Assembly: GCA_937943665.1 (NCBI GenBank)
Contig: CALEAR010000368.1
Span: forward strand, 1 to 6,259
DNA length: 6,259 nt
Origin: an uncultured Alcanivoracaceae bacterium
GTDB taxonomy: Bacteria; Pseudomonadota; Gammaproteobacteria; Pseudomonadales; Alcanivoracaceae
Reading direction: 5' to 3'
In this document: positions 1 to 5,572 of the stretch, piece after piece
Layout of the letters: the number at the start of each line of letters is the position of its first letter
Position numbering within the stretch: the stretch's first letter is position 1
Notes under the pieces: generated by a model
Databases searched by the model: none
Told to the model about the DNA's origin: nothing
The model's input: only the letters and a program-made list of their open reading frames with translations
Program-made: the position numbers and the translations under genes

Positions 1-53
1 GTGCCCGCTAGCAAGGCGGCAGCAGCAAGGCTTGAGATAAACGCTTCACTCAT
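1..53 (-). CDS. Start of a probable TauE/SafE-family membrane protein gene (partial)
   Basis: An ATG at 53-51 opens a frame that stays open to the window edge and encodes MSEAFISSLAAAALLAG, a small-residue-rich hydrophobic N-terminus typical of a first membrane segment. It overlaps the end of ccoS by 8 bp (the ATGAGTGA junction), which suggests translational coupling. GAGG inside the ccoS tail (about 12 bases upstream) could serve as a rather distant ribosome binding site. In many gammaproteobacteria the gene after ccoS encodes a 'sulfite exporter TauE/SafE'-annotated protein (also compared to DsbD transmembrane domains, CcoI-associated, possibly linked to copper or heme handling). That product name rests on gene order and the hydrophobic start only; 17 residues cannot identify a family. 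The remainder lies left of the window. Confidence 0.6.
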   Translation of the reverse strand, partial: MSEAFISSLAAAALLAG

Positions 54-228
54 TGGGAGGTTGTTCCTCACGCGTTGTTTTTTTATCCTCGCGGTCATCG
101 AATACCACCGACCAACCGTGTCTTTCTAAATCTTCAAACTGACCGCTTTTAAGTGCTTTAAAGAGAATGTATACGGTAACAACTAGCCCGAGCAAACTTA
201 TTGGGATAATAAATAAGAGGCTTTCCAT
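46..228 (-). CDS. ccoS: Cbb3-type cytochrome oxidase assembly protein CcoS
   Basis: This 60-residue protein matches CcoS (FixS), a small inner-membrane protein needed to mature cbb3 oxidase; in Rhodobacter capsulatus its loss leaves the complex without heme b and copper. A single membrane segment spans about residues 4-23, followed by the family's conserved stretch K-SGQFEDLERHG (about 27-38) and an FDD (43-45), then a charged tail. The start at 228 was chosen because it puts the membrane segment at the N-terminus, as in the family; a longer frame runs up to 297 but would begin with TTG and has no ribosome binding site. A weak GGA (238-236) lies 7 bases before the chosen ATG. The first 31 bp overlap the end of ccoI and the last 8 bp overlap the next gene, so expression is probably coupled to ccoI translation. 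Confidence 0.93.
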   Translation of the reverse strand: MESLLFIIPISLLGLVVTVYILFKALKSGQFEDLERHGWSVVFDDREDKKTTREEQPPNE

Positions 229-2585
229 CGATTTATCCGATTCGCATTGAGGGTCACCAACAATGAAGAGGTGGCCATGCCCAGAGCCGCAGCCCAAGGA
301 GTAATAGTTCCCGCCATGGCTAAGGGAATAGCTATTACGTTATAGAGTAAGGTCCAACCAAGGTTTTGCCAAATAATACTCCGGCAACGTTTCGCCAAGG
401 CGGGCAATAAGGGTAAAGCAGCCAAATCATGCTTAAGCATATAAACTCCTGCCGCCTGACGCGCCAAACTGGTGGAATTAGCCGGTGCCACAGATACGCT
501 CGCTTCCAATAAAGCAGGGGCATCATTAATGCCATCGCCCACCATCATTTGCGGCCCCTCCGTGGCTTGTAATGCCGCGAGCCAATCTGCTTTTTCATTG
601 GGTGTCATATCCCCTTGTACTTCATCCAATCCGAGCTCAGACCCTAAGGCGTGCACCGCCTCCGCAGCATCACCACTGGCCAGCCTCACCTGCCATTGAT
701 ACCTGTTGTGCAAGTGTTCAATCACTTGTTGGCTTTCCTCGCGCACCTGATCACTCACCCACAACCAAAGCATGGGGGTTTCATCGCACGTTAATACTAA
801 GCAAGTGGCACCGGGTTTAGCCTTATTGGGCTCCCCAGTAATACGCCAGCGCTGCCCTTGGCGCACTCCTTCAGCTCCCGTGCGGCTGATACTGATATCC
901 CCTATCTCTGGGTCATGGGCAATGTCATCAAAGGCTCTAGCAATGGGGTGCGGATGATCTTTTTCTAAGGCGGCAGCAATGGCAAGCAGCGTATCTTCCT
1001 CCACCCCCGGCTGTGCAGCCTCAATGGCCACCAAGGCAAACTCACCATTGGTTAGGGTACCGGTTTTATCGAACATAACACCTTTTAGGTGGTGCATATT
1101 CAATAATTGCTTTGGTGAAGCAATCAACAAACCAAACCGCAATCCGGCAGACAAAGTGGCAGAAATAGAAAGAGGCACAGCCAAAGCTAAAGCACAAGGG
1201 CAAGTGATCACTAACAGCGCTAAGGTGTACTCGAATGCCACCGTAGGGCCCGAGGACCAGTGATACGCCATGGTAACAATGGCCAAAATCAAAATCCCAA
1301 AGGTGAATAGGGGTGCCACCTTTTGCCAATCTCGCACCACGGTAACACGCTCATTTTGGGCTTGCTGAACCTGCTCACCAATGCGTGCCACCAAGCTTTC
1401 ATGGGCTAAGCCTTTGGCTTTCACTGTGAGGCGGCCTTCTAACAACTTAGAACCCGCGGCCACTTGGTCTCCCACACGGCAGGTCACCGGTAAGGATTCT
1501 CCCGTAAGAGCGGCTTCTGACACCTGGGCTTCGCCCGTTAACACCTCGCCATCCACAGGGATCACTTCCCCTTGGGTCACTAAAATTTCATCCCCAAGAC
1601 GAATTTGTCGAACCCCTATCCAACGGTAGTCACCCCCTTCCACCACCTGACGTACCACCTGGGGCAAGGCATCTTGTAGGCGTTGCCATTCCCGTTGAAT
1701 TCGGTGACGTTGATGCTGTTCAAGCCAACGGCTTATAAGCAAAAAGAACACAAACATAGCGGCGGATTCAAAGTACACGTGGTCTCCGCCTAGCATCATA
1801 TTCACAATGGAGCCACCCCAAGCGAGAAATAAAGCTATGGCAATGGGCAAATCCATGTTTAAGGTGCCTTGCTTTAACCCTCGCCACGCCCCTTGGAAGA
1901 ATGGCAAACCCGAATAAAACACCACGGGCGTGGCAATAAGTAAAGAGCTGTAACGAAATAGCTCCTTGTACATTTGCTCTGAGCTATCAAGCACATCGAA
2001 ATACAACACAAAGGCATAGGTCATGGATTGCATGGAACCAATGCCCGCTAAAATTAACCGCCCGAGCATGGTGCGGAACTCTCGGGTAAGCTGCTTCTCC
2101 CGCGCAGGATCTCCAGGCAAAGCCAAACCATAACCCAGCTCTAATACACGTTGTACTGCAGCTTTGGGGGGAATAGAAAGGGTTTTATCAAAGGCGAGCT
2201 GCAACTGCATAGTAGCCAAATTCACCGTGGCTCCAGTGATACCCGGCACCTCGTGAAGCACCTTTTCAATGAGCCAACAACAGGCGGCACAGTTCACATC
2301 GGATAGTTGCAGAACAAGAAGTTTATGCTCCTCCGTTTCTTGCACATGGGTGGCAAGCAACTCCGGCATATCAAAAAGAGCCAAGGTGCGCTCGTGATCA
2401 CTTTGATCCACCAAAGGGGCCGTATCACTGCGCATGGCATAGTAATCATCAAGACCTAAATCATGCACCATCTCAATAGCCGCCGCGCAACCTGCGCAGC
2501 AAGCAGGCTTTTCGCCATCAGGCGTACGAGCAGTAAAGGGATGGCTTGCGGCAACCTTGCCGCAATGCCAACAAGCTGTGGTCAT
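198..2585 (-). CDS. ccoI: Copper-translocating P1B-type ATPase CcoI (FixI)
   Basis: This 795-residue protein is a heavy-metal P-type ATPase of the CcoI/FixI (CopA2) group, which exports Cu(I) from the cytoplasm to supply the CuB site of cbb3 oxidase. The N-terminus has a Cys-rich metal-binding region (C5-x2-C8, C29-C30-x2-C33; resembles Pfam ATPase-cat_bd), then an HMA-like domain with C99-A-A-C102-C103. Membrane segments lie at roughly 175-198, 212-230, 245-263, 270-287, 425-442, 452-475, 738-757 and 762-780. Catalytic motifs are all present: TGES 361-364, CPC 462-464 (Cu path), phosphorylated D506 in DKTGT, HP motif near 546-547 and GDGINDAP 683-690. YN (748-749) and M770-x3-S774 fit Cu(I)-ATPase signatures. 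Full family length. The gene starts 2 bases after the ccoH stop, with AAGAG (2595-2591) as ribosome binding site, and overlaps ccoS by 31 bp. Confidence 0.97.
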   Translation of the reverse strand: MTTACWHCGKVAASHPFTARTPDGEKPACCAGCAAAIEMVHDLGLDDYYAMRSDTAPLVDQSDHERTLALFDMPELLATHVQETEEHKLLVLQLSDVNCAACCWLIEKVLHEVPGITGATVNLATMQLQLAFDKTLSIPPKAAVQRVLELGYGLALPGDPAREKQLTREFRTMLGRLILAGIGSMQSMTYAFVLYFDVLDSSEQMYKELFRYSSLLIATPVVFYSGLPFFQGAWRGLKQGTLNMDLPIAIALFLAWGGSIVNMMLGGDHVYFESAAMFVFFLLISRWLEQHQRHRIQREWQRLQDALPQVVRQVVEGGDYRWIGVRQIRLGDEILVTQGEVIPVDGEVLTGEAQVSEAALTGESLPVTCRVGDQVAAGSKLLEGRLTVKAKGLAHESLVARIGEQVQQAQNERVTVVRDWQKVAPLFTFGILILAIVTMAYHWSSGPTVAFEYTLALLVITCPCALALAVPLSISATLSAGLRFGLLIASPKQLLNMHHLKGVMFDKTGTLTNGEFALVAIEAAQPGVEEDTLLAIAAALEKDHPHPIARAFDDIAHDPEIGDISISRTGAEGVRQGQRWRITGEPNKAKPGATCLVLTCDETPMLWLWVSDQVREESQQVIEHLHNRYQWQVRLASGDAAEAVHALGSELGLDEVQGDMTPNEKADWLAALQATEGPQMMVGDGINDAPALLEASVSVAPANSTSLARQAAGVYMLKHDLAALPLLPALAKRCRSIIWQNLGWTLLYNVIAIPLAMAGTITPWAAALGMATSSLLVTLNANRINRWKASYLLSQ
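2542..2570 (-). other. Inverted repeat in the early coding region of ccoI
   Basis: In the mRNA sense, TTGCGGCAA and TTGCCGCAA are exact inverted repeats separated by GG. Outside them TGGC and GCCA can pair as well, leaving one bulged A. This allows up to about 12 base pairs with a short loop, starting 15 bases after the first base of the ccoI start codon (codons 6-15, covering the C5-x2-C8 metal-binding motif). No T-run follows, so it does not look like an intrinsic terminator. The pairing is directly visible; any effect on translation or transcript stability is inference. Confidence 0.5.
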
Positions 2586-2587
2586 GA

Positions 2588-3097
2588 TTACTCTTGAGCT
2601 CTTACTGTGGCTTTACCAGAAGATACAGAAACTCGATGCTGTAAACGCCAATACTTGTTATCGGGTGTGATGGTGGCAATGGAATCACGGCCATTATAGT
2701 GCGCCGCCTCCCCCACATAGAGGCCATCGCCTTGGTGAGCCAACTCTAACACCTTATCCTCCTTAGCAAAGGTAGGATGACGCAACGCTAACTCGATTTT
2801 TTCGGGCCAAGCAATGGGGGTTTTCGCATGCAAATGAGCACGCGTATCCTCATCGTTTAACTCAAAATCCACCGAAATACCAAAACGCTGTGCTACGGCT
2901 TCAATATCTAAGTCGCGGTTAATGGAGCGGCCTTGCTTGTACCAATCATCCGCCACCACATCATCGGCATTACCAAAGGCAATCAACACTAACGCCAGCC
3001 CCAATACAATGGAGCTGGCAGGAATGGCAATCATGAGCCATACAATGGGTAACTTGTACCAGGGTGTACTAGTTAGGTGCGATGAATCGCGACTCAT
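2588..3097 (-). CDS. ccoH: Cbb3-type oxidase assembly protein CcoH (FixH family)
   Basis: This 169-residue protein matches FixH/CcoH, a single-pass inner-membrane protein that associates with the cbb3 oxidase and is needed for its stable assembly. A short N-terminal cytoplasmic stretch is followed by one membrane segment (about 17-41), then the family's conserved motif just outside the membrane, DDWYKQGRSIN (50-60; most members have YYKQG), and a periplasmic beta-rich domain ending with the typical W-R-L (150-152). The ATG at 3097 has a good ribosome binding site, GAGGTG (3107-3102), located inside ccoG, whose last 29 bp overlap this gene. The stop is 2 bases before ccoI. Position between ccoG and ccoI is the classical ccoGHIS order. 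Confidence 0.95.
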   Translation of the reverse strand: MSRDSSHLTSTPWYKLPIVWLMIAIPASSIVLGLALVLIAFGNADDVVADDWYKQGRSINRDLDIEAVAQRFGISVDFELNDEDTRAHLHAKTPIAWPEKIELALRHPTFAKEDKVLELAHQGDGLYVGEAAHYNGRDSIATITPDNKYWRLQHRVSVSSGKATVRAQE

Positions 3098-4475
3098 GTT
3101 TCACCTCTTTATGGCTATCATCCATGGGCGTAACCACGAATTTAATGTTACTGCTCGACATTTCTTCGAGGTATGGATCATAGCTCACTGTCACTGGAAT
3201 GGAACGCCCTTGTCCACCATCAAGCTCAAGCAGTATAGGCGCATTAATGAGCTCTAAACCCTCTGGGCCCTCAAGCGTGATCTGATACTCTCGCTTGGTT
3301 TGGCTCTTGTTCAGTACCTCTAACCGGTAGCTGTTTTCAATAAAGCCTTGGCTTGTGGTGCGGTACAACTCGTGTCTATCACGCAGCACATCCACTTGTA
3401 CTGGGGCTCTTAGCAAGAGCTGTGCCGAGAAGAAACCAATAATCACTGTAATGGCTAGCCCGTAGCCAATTAAGCGGGGGCGCAACCAGTGGGTTTTGCC
3501 TCCCTCAAGGCCACGCTCAGTGGTATAACGGATCAGCCCCTTAGGCTTACCGATTTTCACCATTACTTCGTCACAGGCATCAATACAAGCCGCACAGGCA
3601 ATACACTCGTACTGCAAACCATCGCGAATATCGATGCCCGTGGGGCAAACCTGCACACAAAGGCTGCAATCAATACAATCCCCTGCTTCCACATCGCCAT
3701 CTTTACGACGCTTACCACGGCGACGAGGTTCACCGCGTTTCTCGTCATAGGTAACAATAAGCGTGTCTTTATCAAACATTACGCTTTGGAAGCGTGCATA
3801 GGGGCACATATACAAGCACACCTGCTCGCGCAAAATACCGGCATTCCCAAAGGTGGCCACCGTAAAGGCACCAATCCAAAACCAAGCCCAGAAGTTGGCA
3901 TCACCAGTGAAAAGATCCGGTACTAGCTGGCGAATGGGGGTGAAATATCCCACAAAGGCTAAGCCAGTTAAGAAGGCAATGGCTAACCAAGTTGCATATT
4001 TTCCGCCACGGCGAAGTACAGTGCTAAGCTCTCTCGGGTTTTTATCCCGTTTCAAACGCTGATTTCGATCCCCTTCAAACCAACGCTCCACTGTCATAAA
4101 CAAACGTGTCCAAGTGGTTTGTGGGCAGGTATAACCACACCAAACACGACCTGCTAGCACAGTGACAAAGAAGAGAGCAAAAGCAGACACCATAAGTGCT
4201 GCGGCTAAAAAGTAGAAATCTTGAGGCCAAAAAGTAATACCAAAAATATGGAATTGACGTCTGGGCAAATCAAATAATACGGCTTGGCGCCCATCCCATT
4301 GGACCCATGGGAGCAAGAAGTAAACACCAAGAGTTAGGATAAGAGTGGCATCACGAAGTTTTTGGAAAACACCTGTGATGTGTTTTACATGAATGGCTTC
4401 CCGCTTGGCATATAGGGCTGTGCCGGCTTTTGAAGCCGGCACGTTCTCTAGGGGAATGCGACCCCGTTTGGACAT
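3069..4475 (-). CDS. ccoG: Cytochrome c oxidase accessory protein CcoG (polyferredoxin, RdxA/FixG family)
   Basis: This 468-residue inner-membrane iron-sulfur protein belongs to the FixG/RdxA family. In Rhodobacter capsulatus CcoG has been shown to act as a cupric reductase, making Cu(I) available for cbb3 oxidase assembly. Membrane segments are near 43-59, 87-107, 161-178, 194-212 and 334-354. C113-x3-C117-P and C220-x3-C224-P are the conserved Cys pairs at the membrane faces. Two 4Fe-4S ferredoxin motifs follow: C267-x2-C270-x2-C273-x3-C277-P and C291-x2-C294-x2-C297-x3-C301. A basic linker (250-258) precedes them. The C-terminal portion (about 360-465) fits the Ig-like FixG domain. The start at 4475 has GGAGGA 5 bases upstream, within the last codons of ccoP; the genes are separated by 1 base. 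The 3' end overlaps ccoH by 29 bp. Confidence 0.97.
   Translation of the reverse strand: MSKRGRIPLENVPASKAGTALYAKREAIHVKHITGVFQKLRDATLILTLGVYFLLPWVQWDGRQAVLFDLPRRQFHIFGITFWPQDFYFLAAALMVSAFALFFVTVLAGRVWCGYTCPQTTWTRLFMTVERWFEGDRNQRLKRDKNPRELSTVLRRGGKYATWLAIAFLTGLAFVGYFTPIRQLVPDLFTGDANFWAWFWIGAFTVATFGNAGILREQVCLYMCPYARFQSVMFDKDTLIVTYDEKRGEPRRRGKRRKDGDVEAGDCIDCSLCVQVCPTGIDIRDGLQYECIACAACIDACDEVMVKIGKPKGLIRYTTERGLEGGKTHWLRPRLIGYGLAITVIIGFFSAQLLLRAPVQVDVLRDRHELYRTTSQGFIENSYRLEVLNKSQTKREYQITLEGPEGLELINAPILLELDGGQGRSIPVTVSYDPYLEEMSSSNIKFVVTPMDDSHKEVKHESRFIAPN
3082..3097 (-). other. Quasi-palindrome covering the ccoH start codon
   Basis: The first 16 bases of ccoH, ATGAGTCGCGATTCAT in the mRNA sense, pair with themselves: AUGAGU with AUUCAU (five Watson-Crick pairs and one G-U pair) around a CGCG loop. 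The start codon itself is in the stem. The site lies wholly within the 29-bp overlap with the end of ccoG, so ribosomes finishing ccoG would melt it. The symmetry is visible in the sequence; a role in coupling ccoH translation to ccoG is inference, and the stem is short. Confidence 0.35.
4420..4442 (-). other. Perfect 10-bp inverted repeat near the 5' end of ccoG
   Basis: In the mRNA sense GTGCCGGCTT and AAGCCGGCAC are exact inverted repeats around a 3-base CAA loop, giving a 10-bp GC-rich hairpin at codons 12-19 of ccoG, about 33 bases after the start codon. No T-run follows on either strand, so it is not an intrinsic terminator. It sits at the boundary between the structural oxidase genes and the assembly genes, where a hairpin could slow 3'-to-5' decay of the upstream ccoNOQP message. 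The repeat is visible; that role is inference, and it may simply reflect codon choice. Confidence 0.5.
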
Positions 4476-4476
4476 A

Positions 4477-5412
4477 TCATTCCTCCGATTGGGAGAGACT
4501 ATAAACGTATGCTGCTAATACATGGATACGCTCTTTTGGCAAAATATCTTTATGAGCTGGCATTTCGCCTTGCAAGCCATTGCGAATGGCATGCTCAATA
4601 TCCTCAGCACGTGGACCATATAACCAAATATTATCAGTTAAGTTAGGCGCACCCAACATTTGATTACCGGTTCCATCCGCCTGGTGACACGCAGCACACA
4701 CTGTCTTGAACTTAGGCTCTGCGCGCTCCACAGACGCTTTTTGCGCATCGGTTTTTACAAGATCCGGACGACTTAGGCTTTGTACATAAAGCACCATGTC
4801 TTCCACATCCTGATCGGTTCCGCCAATGGCATCCACTTGTGGTGGCATAAAGCCGTTACGACCCTGGGTGATACTCTCAACGATCTTCTCGGGTTCACCA
4901 CCGTATAACCAATCATCATCGGTTAAATCTGGGTAGCCTTTCGCCCCGCGAGCATCTGAACCATGACAGATGGCGCAGTGGTTACCAAACAAACGACCAC
5001 CCACAGCCAACGCTTCATCGTTCTTAGCAAGCTCTTCAATGGGCTCTTTAGCCATTTCCTCGAACAGGGGCAAAGTGATGTTATCCATCTGCTTTACCTC
5101 TTGCTCCCATTGTTTATCACTGCTCCAACCGAGCAAACCGGTGTAGCGGCCTAAGCCAGGGTAGAGGATTAAGTAACCCGCAGCGAACACCAAGGTACCG
5201 ATGTACATGTAGTACCACCAGCGTGGCAATGGTTCGTTCCGCTCTACAATACCATCAAAGGTGTGACCTGTGGTTTCTTGCTTACTTTCCTCCTCAGATA
5301 ACCGAGAGTTTCCAATAAGCAATAAGTAGTAACCAATCAGGTTGAGGACCACAATTACCGTGACCCAAACACCCCAAAAGTTATTCATGTGGTCGCCAAG
5401 GTAATTACCCAT
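4477..5412 (-). CDS. ccoP: Cbb3-type cytochrome c oxidase di-heme subunit CcoP (FixP)
   Basis: CcoP is the di-heme c-type cytochrome subunit of cbb3 oxidase; it receives electrons from soluble or membrane-bound cytochrome c and feeds CcoO and CcoN. The 311 residues begin with two membrane segments (about 12-34 and 66-84), joined by a cytoplasmic loop, as in the gammaproteobacterial form. Two periplasmic cytochrome c domains follow with heme-binding motifs C146-A-I-C149-H150 and C239-A-A-C242-H243. Probable axial methionines are M189 (GFMPPQ) and M284 (GEMPAHK). Family length is normal. The start at 5412 is preferred over M9 because AGGAGGA sits 5 bases upstream of it. The gene overlaps ccoQ by 8 bp and stops 1 base before ccoG. 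Confidence 0.98.
   Translation of the reverse strand: MGNYLGDHMNNFWGVWVTVIVVLNLIGYYLLLIGNSRLSEEESKQETTGHTFDGIVERNEPLPRWWYYMYIGTLVFAAGYLILYPGLGRYTGLLGWSSDKQWEQEVKQMDNITLPLFEEMAKEPIEELAKNDEALAVGGRLFGNHCAICHGSDARGAKGYPDLTDDDWLYGGEPEKIVESITQGRNGFMPPQVDAIGGTDQDVEDMVLYVQSLSRPDLVKTDAQKASVERAEPKFKTVCAACHQADGTGNQMLGAPNLTDNIWLYGPRAEDIEHAIRNGLQGEMPAHKDILPKERIHVLAAYVYSLSQSEE
4481..4486 (-). promoter_or_regulatory. Ribosome binding site of ccoG inside the end of ccoP
   Basis: GGAGGA lies 5 bases before the ccoG ATG. It is formed by the last two sense codons of ccoP (GAG GAA, Glu-Glu). It supports the ccoG start at 4475 over the nearby out-of-frame ATG at 4480 and implies that ccoG is translated by ribosomes arriving at or leaving the ccoP stop. 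Confidence 0.8.
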
Positions 5413-5572
5413 GTTGTTCCTCCTGGCGGTAACTAGCCGTATCGTTTAACTCACCATCCAACGGAATATCTCCGTATTGTTGGTATTTCGCTTTGCTACC
5501 TGGGCGAAACACCCAGATAGCCAGGGCAATGAATGCAATAAAGAAAGTCACAGTAATCAGAGAATGAATCAT
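5405..5572 (-). CDS. ccoQ: Cbb3-type cytochrome oxidase subunit CcoQ (FixQ)
   Basis: This 55-residue frame encodes a protein with one N-terminal membrane segment (about residues 4-22, ITVTFFIAFIALAIWVF), then a basic stretch R-P-G-S-K-A-K, then YQQYGDIPLDGE (30-41), which fits CcoQ, where a charged, acidic tail follows the helix. CcoQ is a small non-catalytic subunit that stabilises the CcoP interaction with the CcoNO core and, in some species, protects the complex from oxygen. The ATG at 5572 overlaps the ccoO stop (ATGA, 4 bp) and has AAGGAGG upstream. The last 8 bp overlap ccoP. Its location between ccoO and ccoP is the canonical one. Confidence 0.95.
   Translation of the reverse strand: MIHSLITVTFFIAFIALAIWVFRPGSKAKYQQYGDIPLDGELNDTASYRQEEQHG
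5418..5424 (-). promoter_or_regulatory. Ribosome binding site of ccoP inside ccoQ
   Basis: AGGAGGA, a near-complete Shine-Dalgarno match, is spaced 5 bases from the ATG at 5412. It lies in the ccoQ codons for Gln-Glu-Glu near the ccoQ C-terminus. It decides the ccoP start in favour of residue 1 over the second in-frame ATG eight codons later. Confidence 0.85.

Noticed and set aside
229..297. A 23-residue N-terminal extension of ccoS with a Cys/His-rich start (CGSGHGH) that looks like a metal-binding motif
   Set aside because: It would begin at a TTG with no ribosome binding site, lies fully inside ccoI in another frame, and CcoS proteins start with the membrane segment. The Cys/His run is a by-product of the ccoI codons for its last membrane helix.
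3406..3420. GCTCTT / AAGAGC inverted repeat in ccoG
   Set aside because: Only 6 bp long, in mid-gene, with no T-run; expected by chance at this size.
3489..3926. A 145-codon open frame on the plus strand, antisense to ccoG
   Set aside because: It lies wholly within a well-supported gene and shows no recognisable domain; such frames are common opposite conserved genes with this codon use. The other plus-strand frames in the window were rejected for the same reason.
4420..4442. Intrinsic terminator between ccoP and ccoG
   Set aside because: The hairpin is strong but no T-run follows on either strand, and it lies inside the ccoG coding sequence.
941..5240. Many copies of GCAATGG-like words across the window
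   Set aside because: They come from the frequent Ala/Pro-Ile codon pairs read on the minus strand (GCC ATT GCC and similar), are not evenly spaced and fall inside coding frames; this is codon use rather than a repeat element.
5400..5409. Perfect palindrome GGTAATTACC just after the ccoP start codon
   Set aside because: With the minimum loop only about 3 pairs can form, it matches no operator I know, and it lies inside coding sequence; probably chance.
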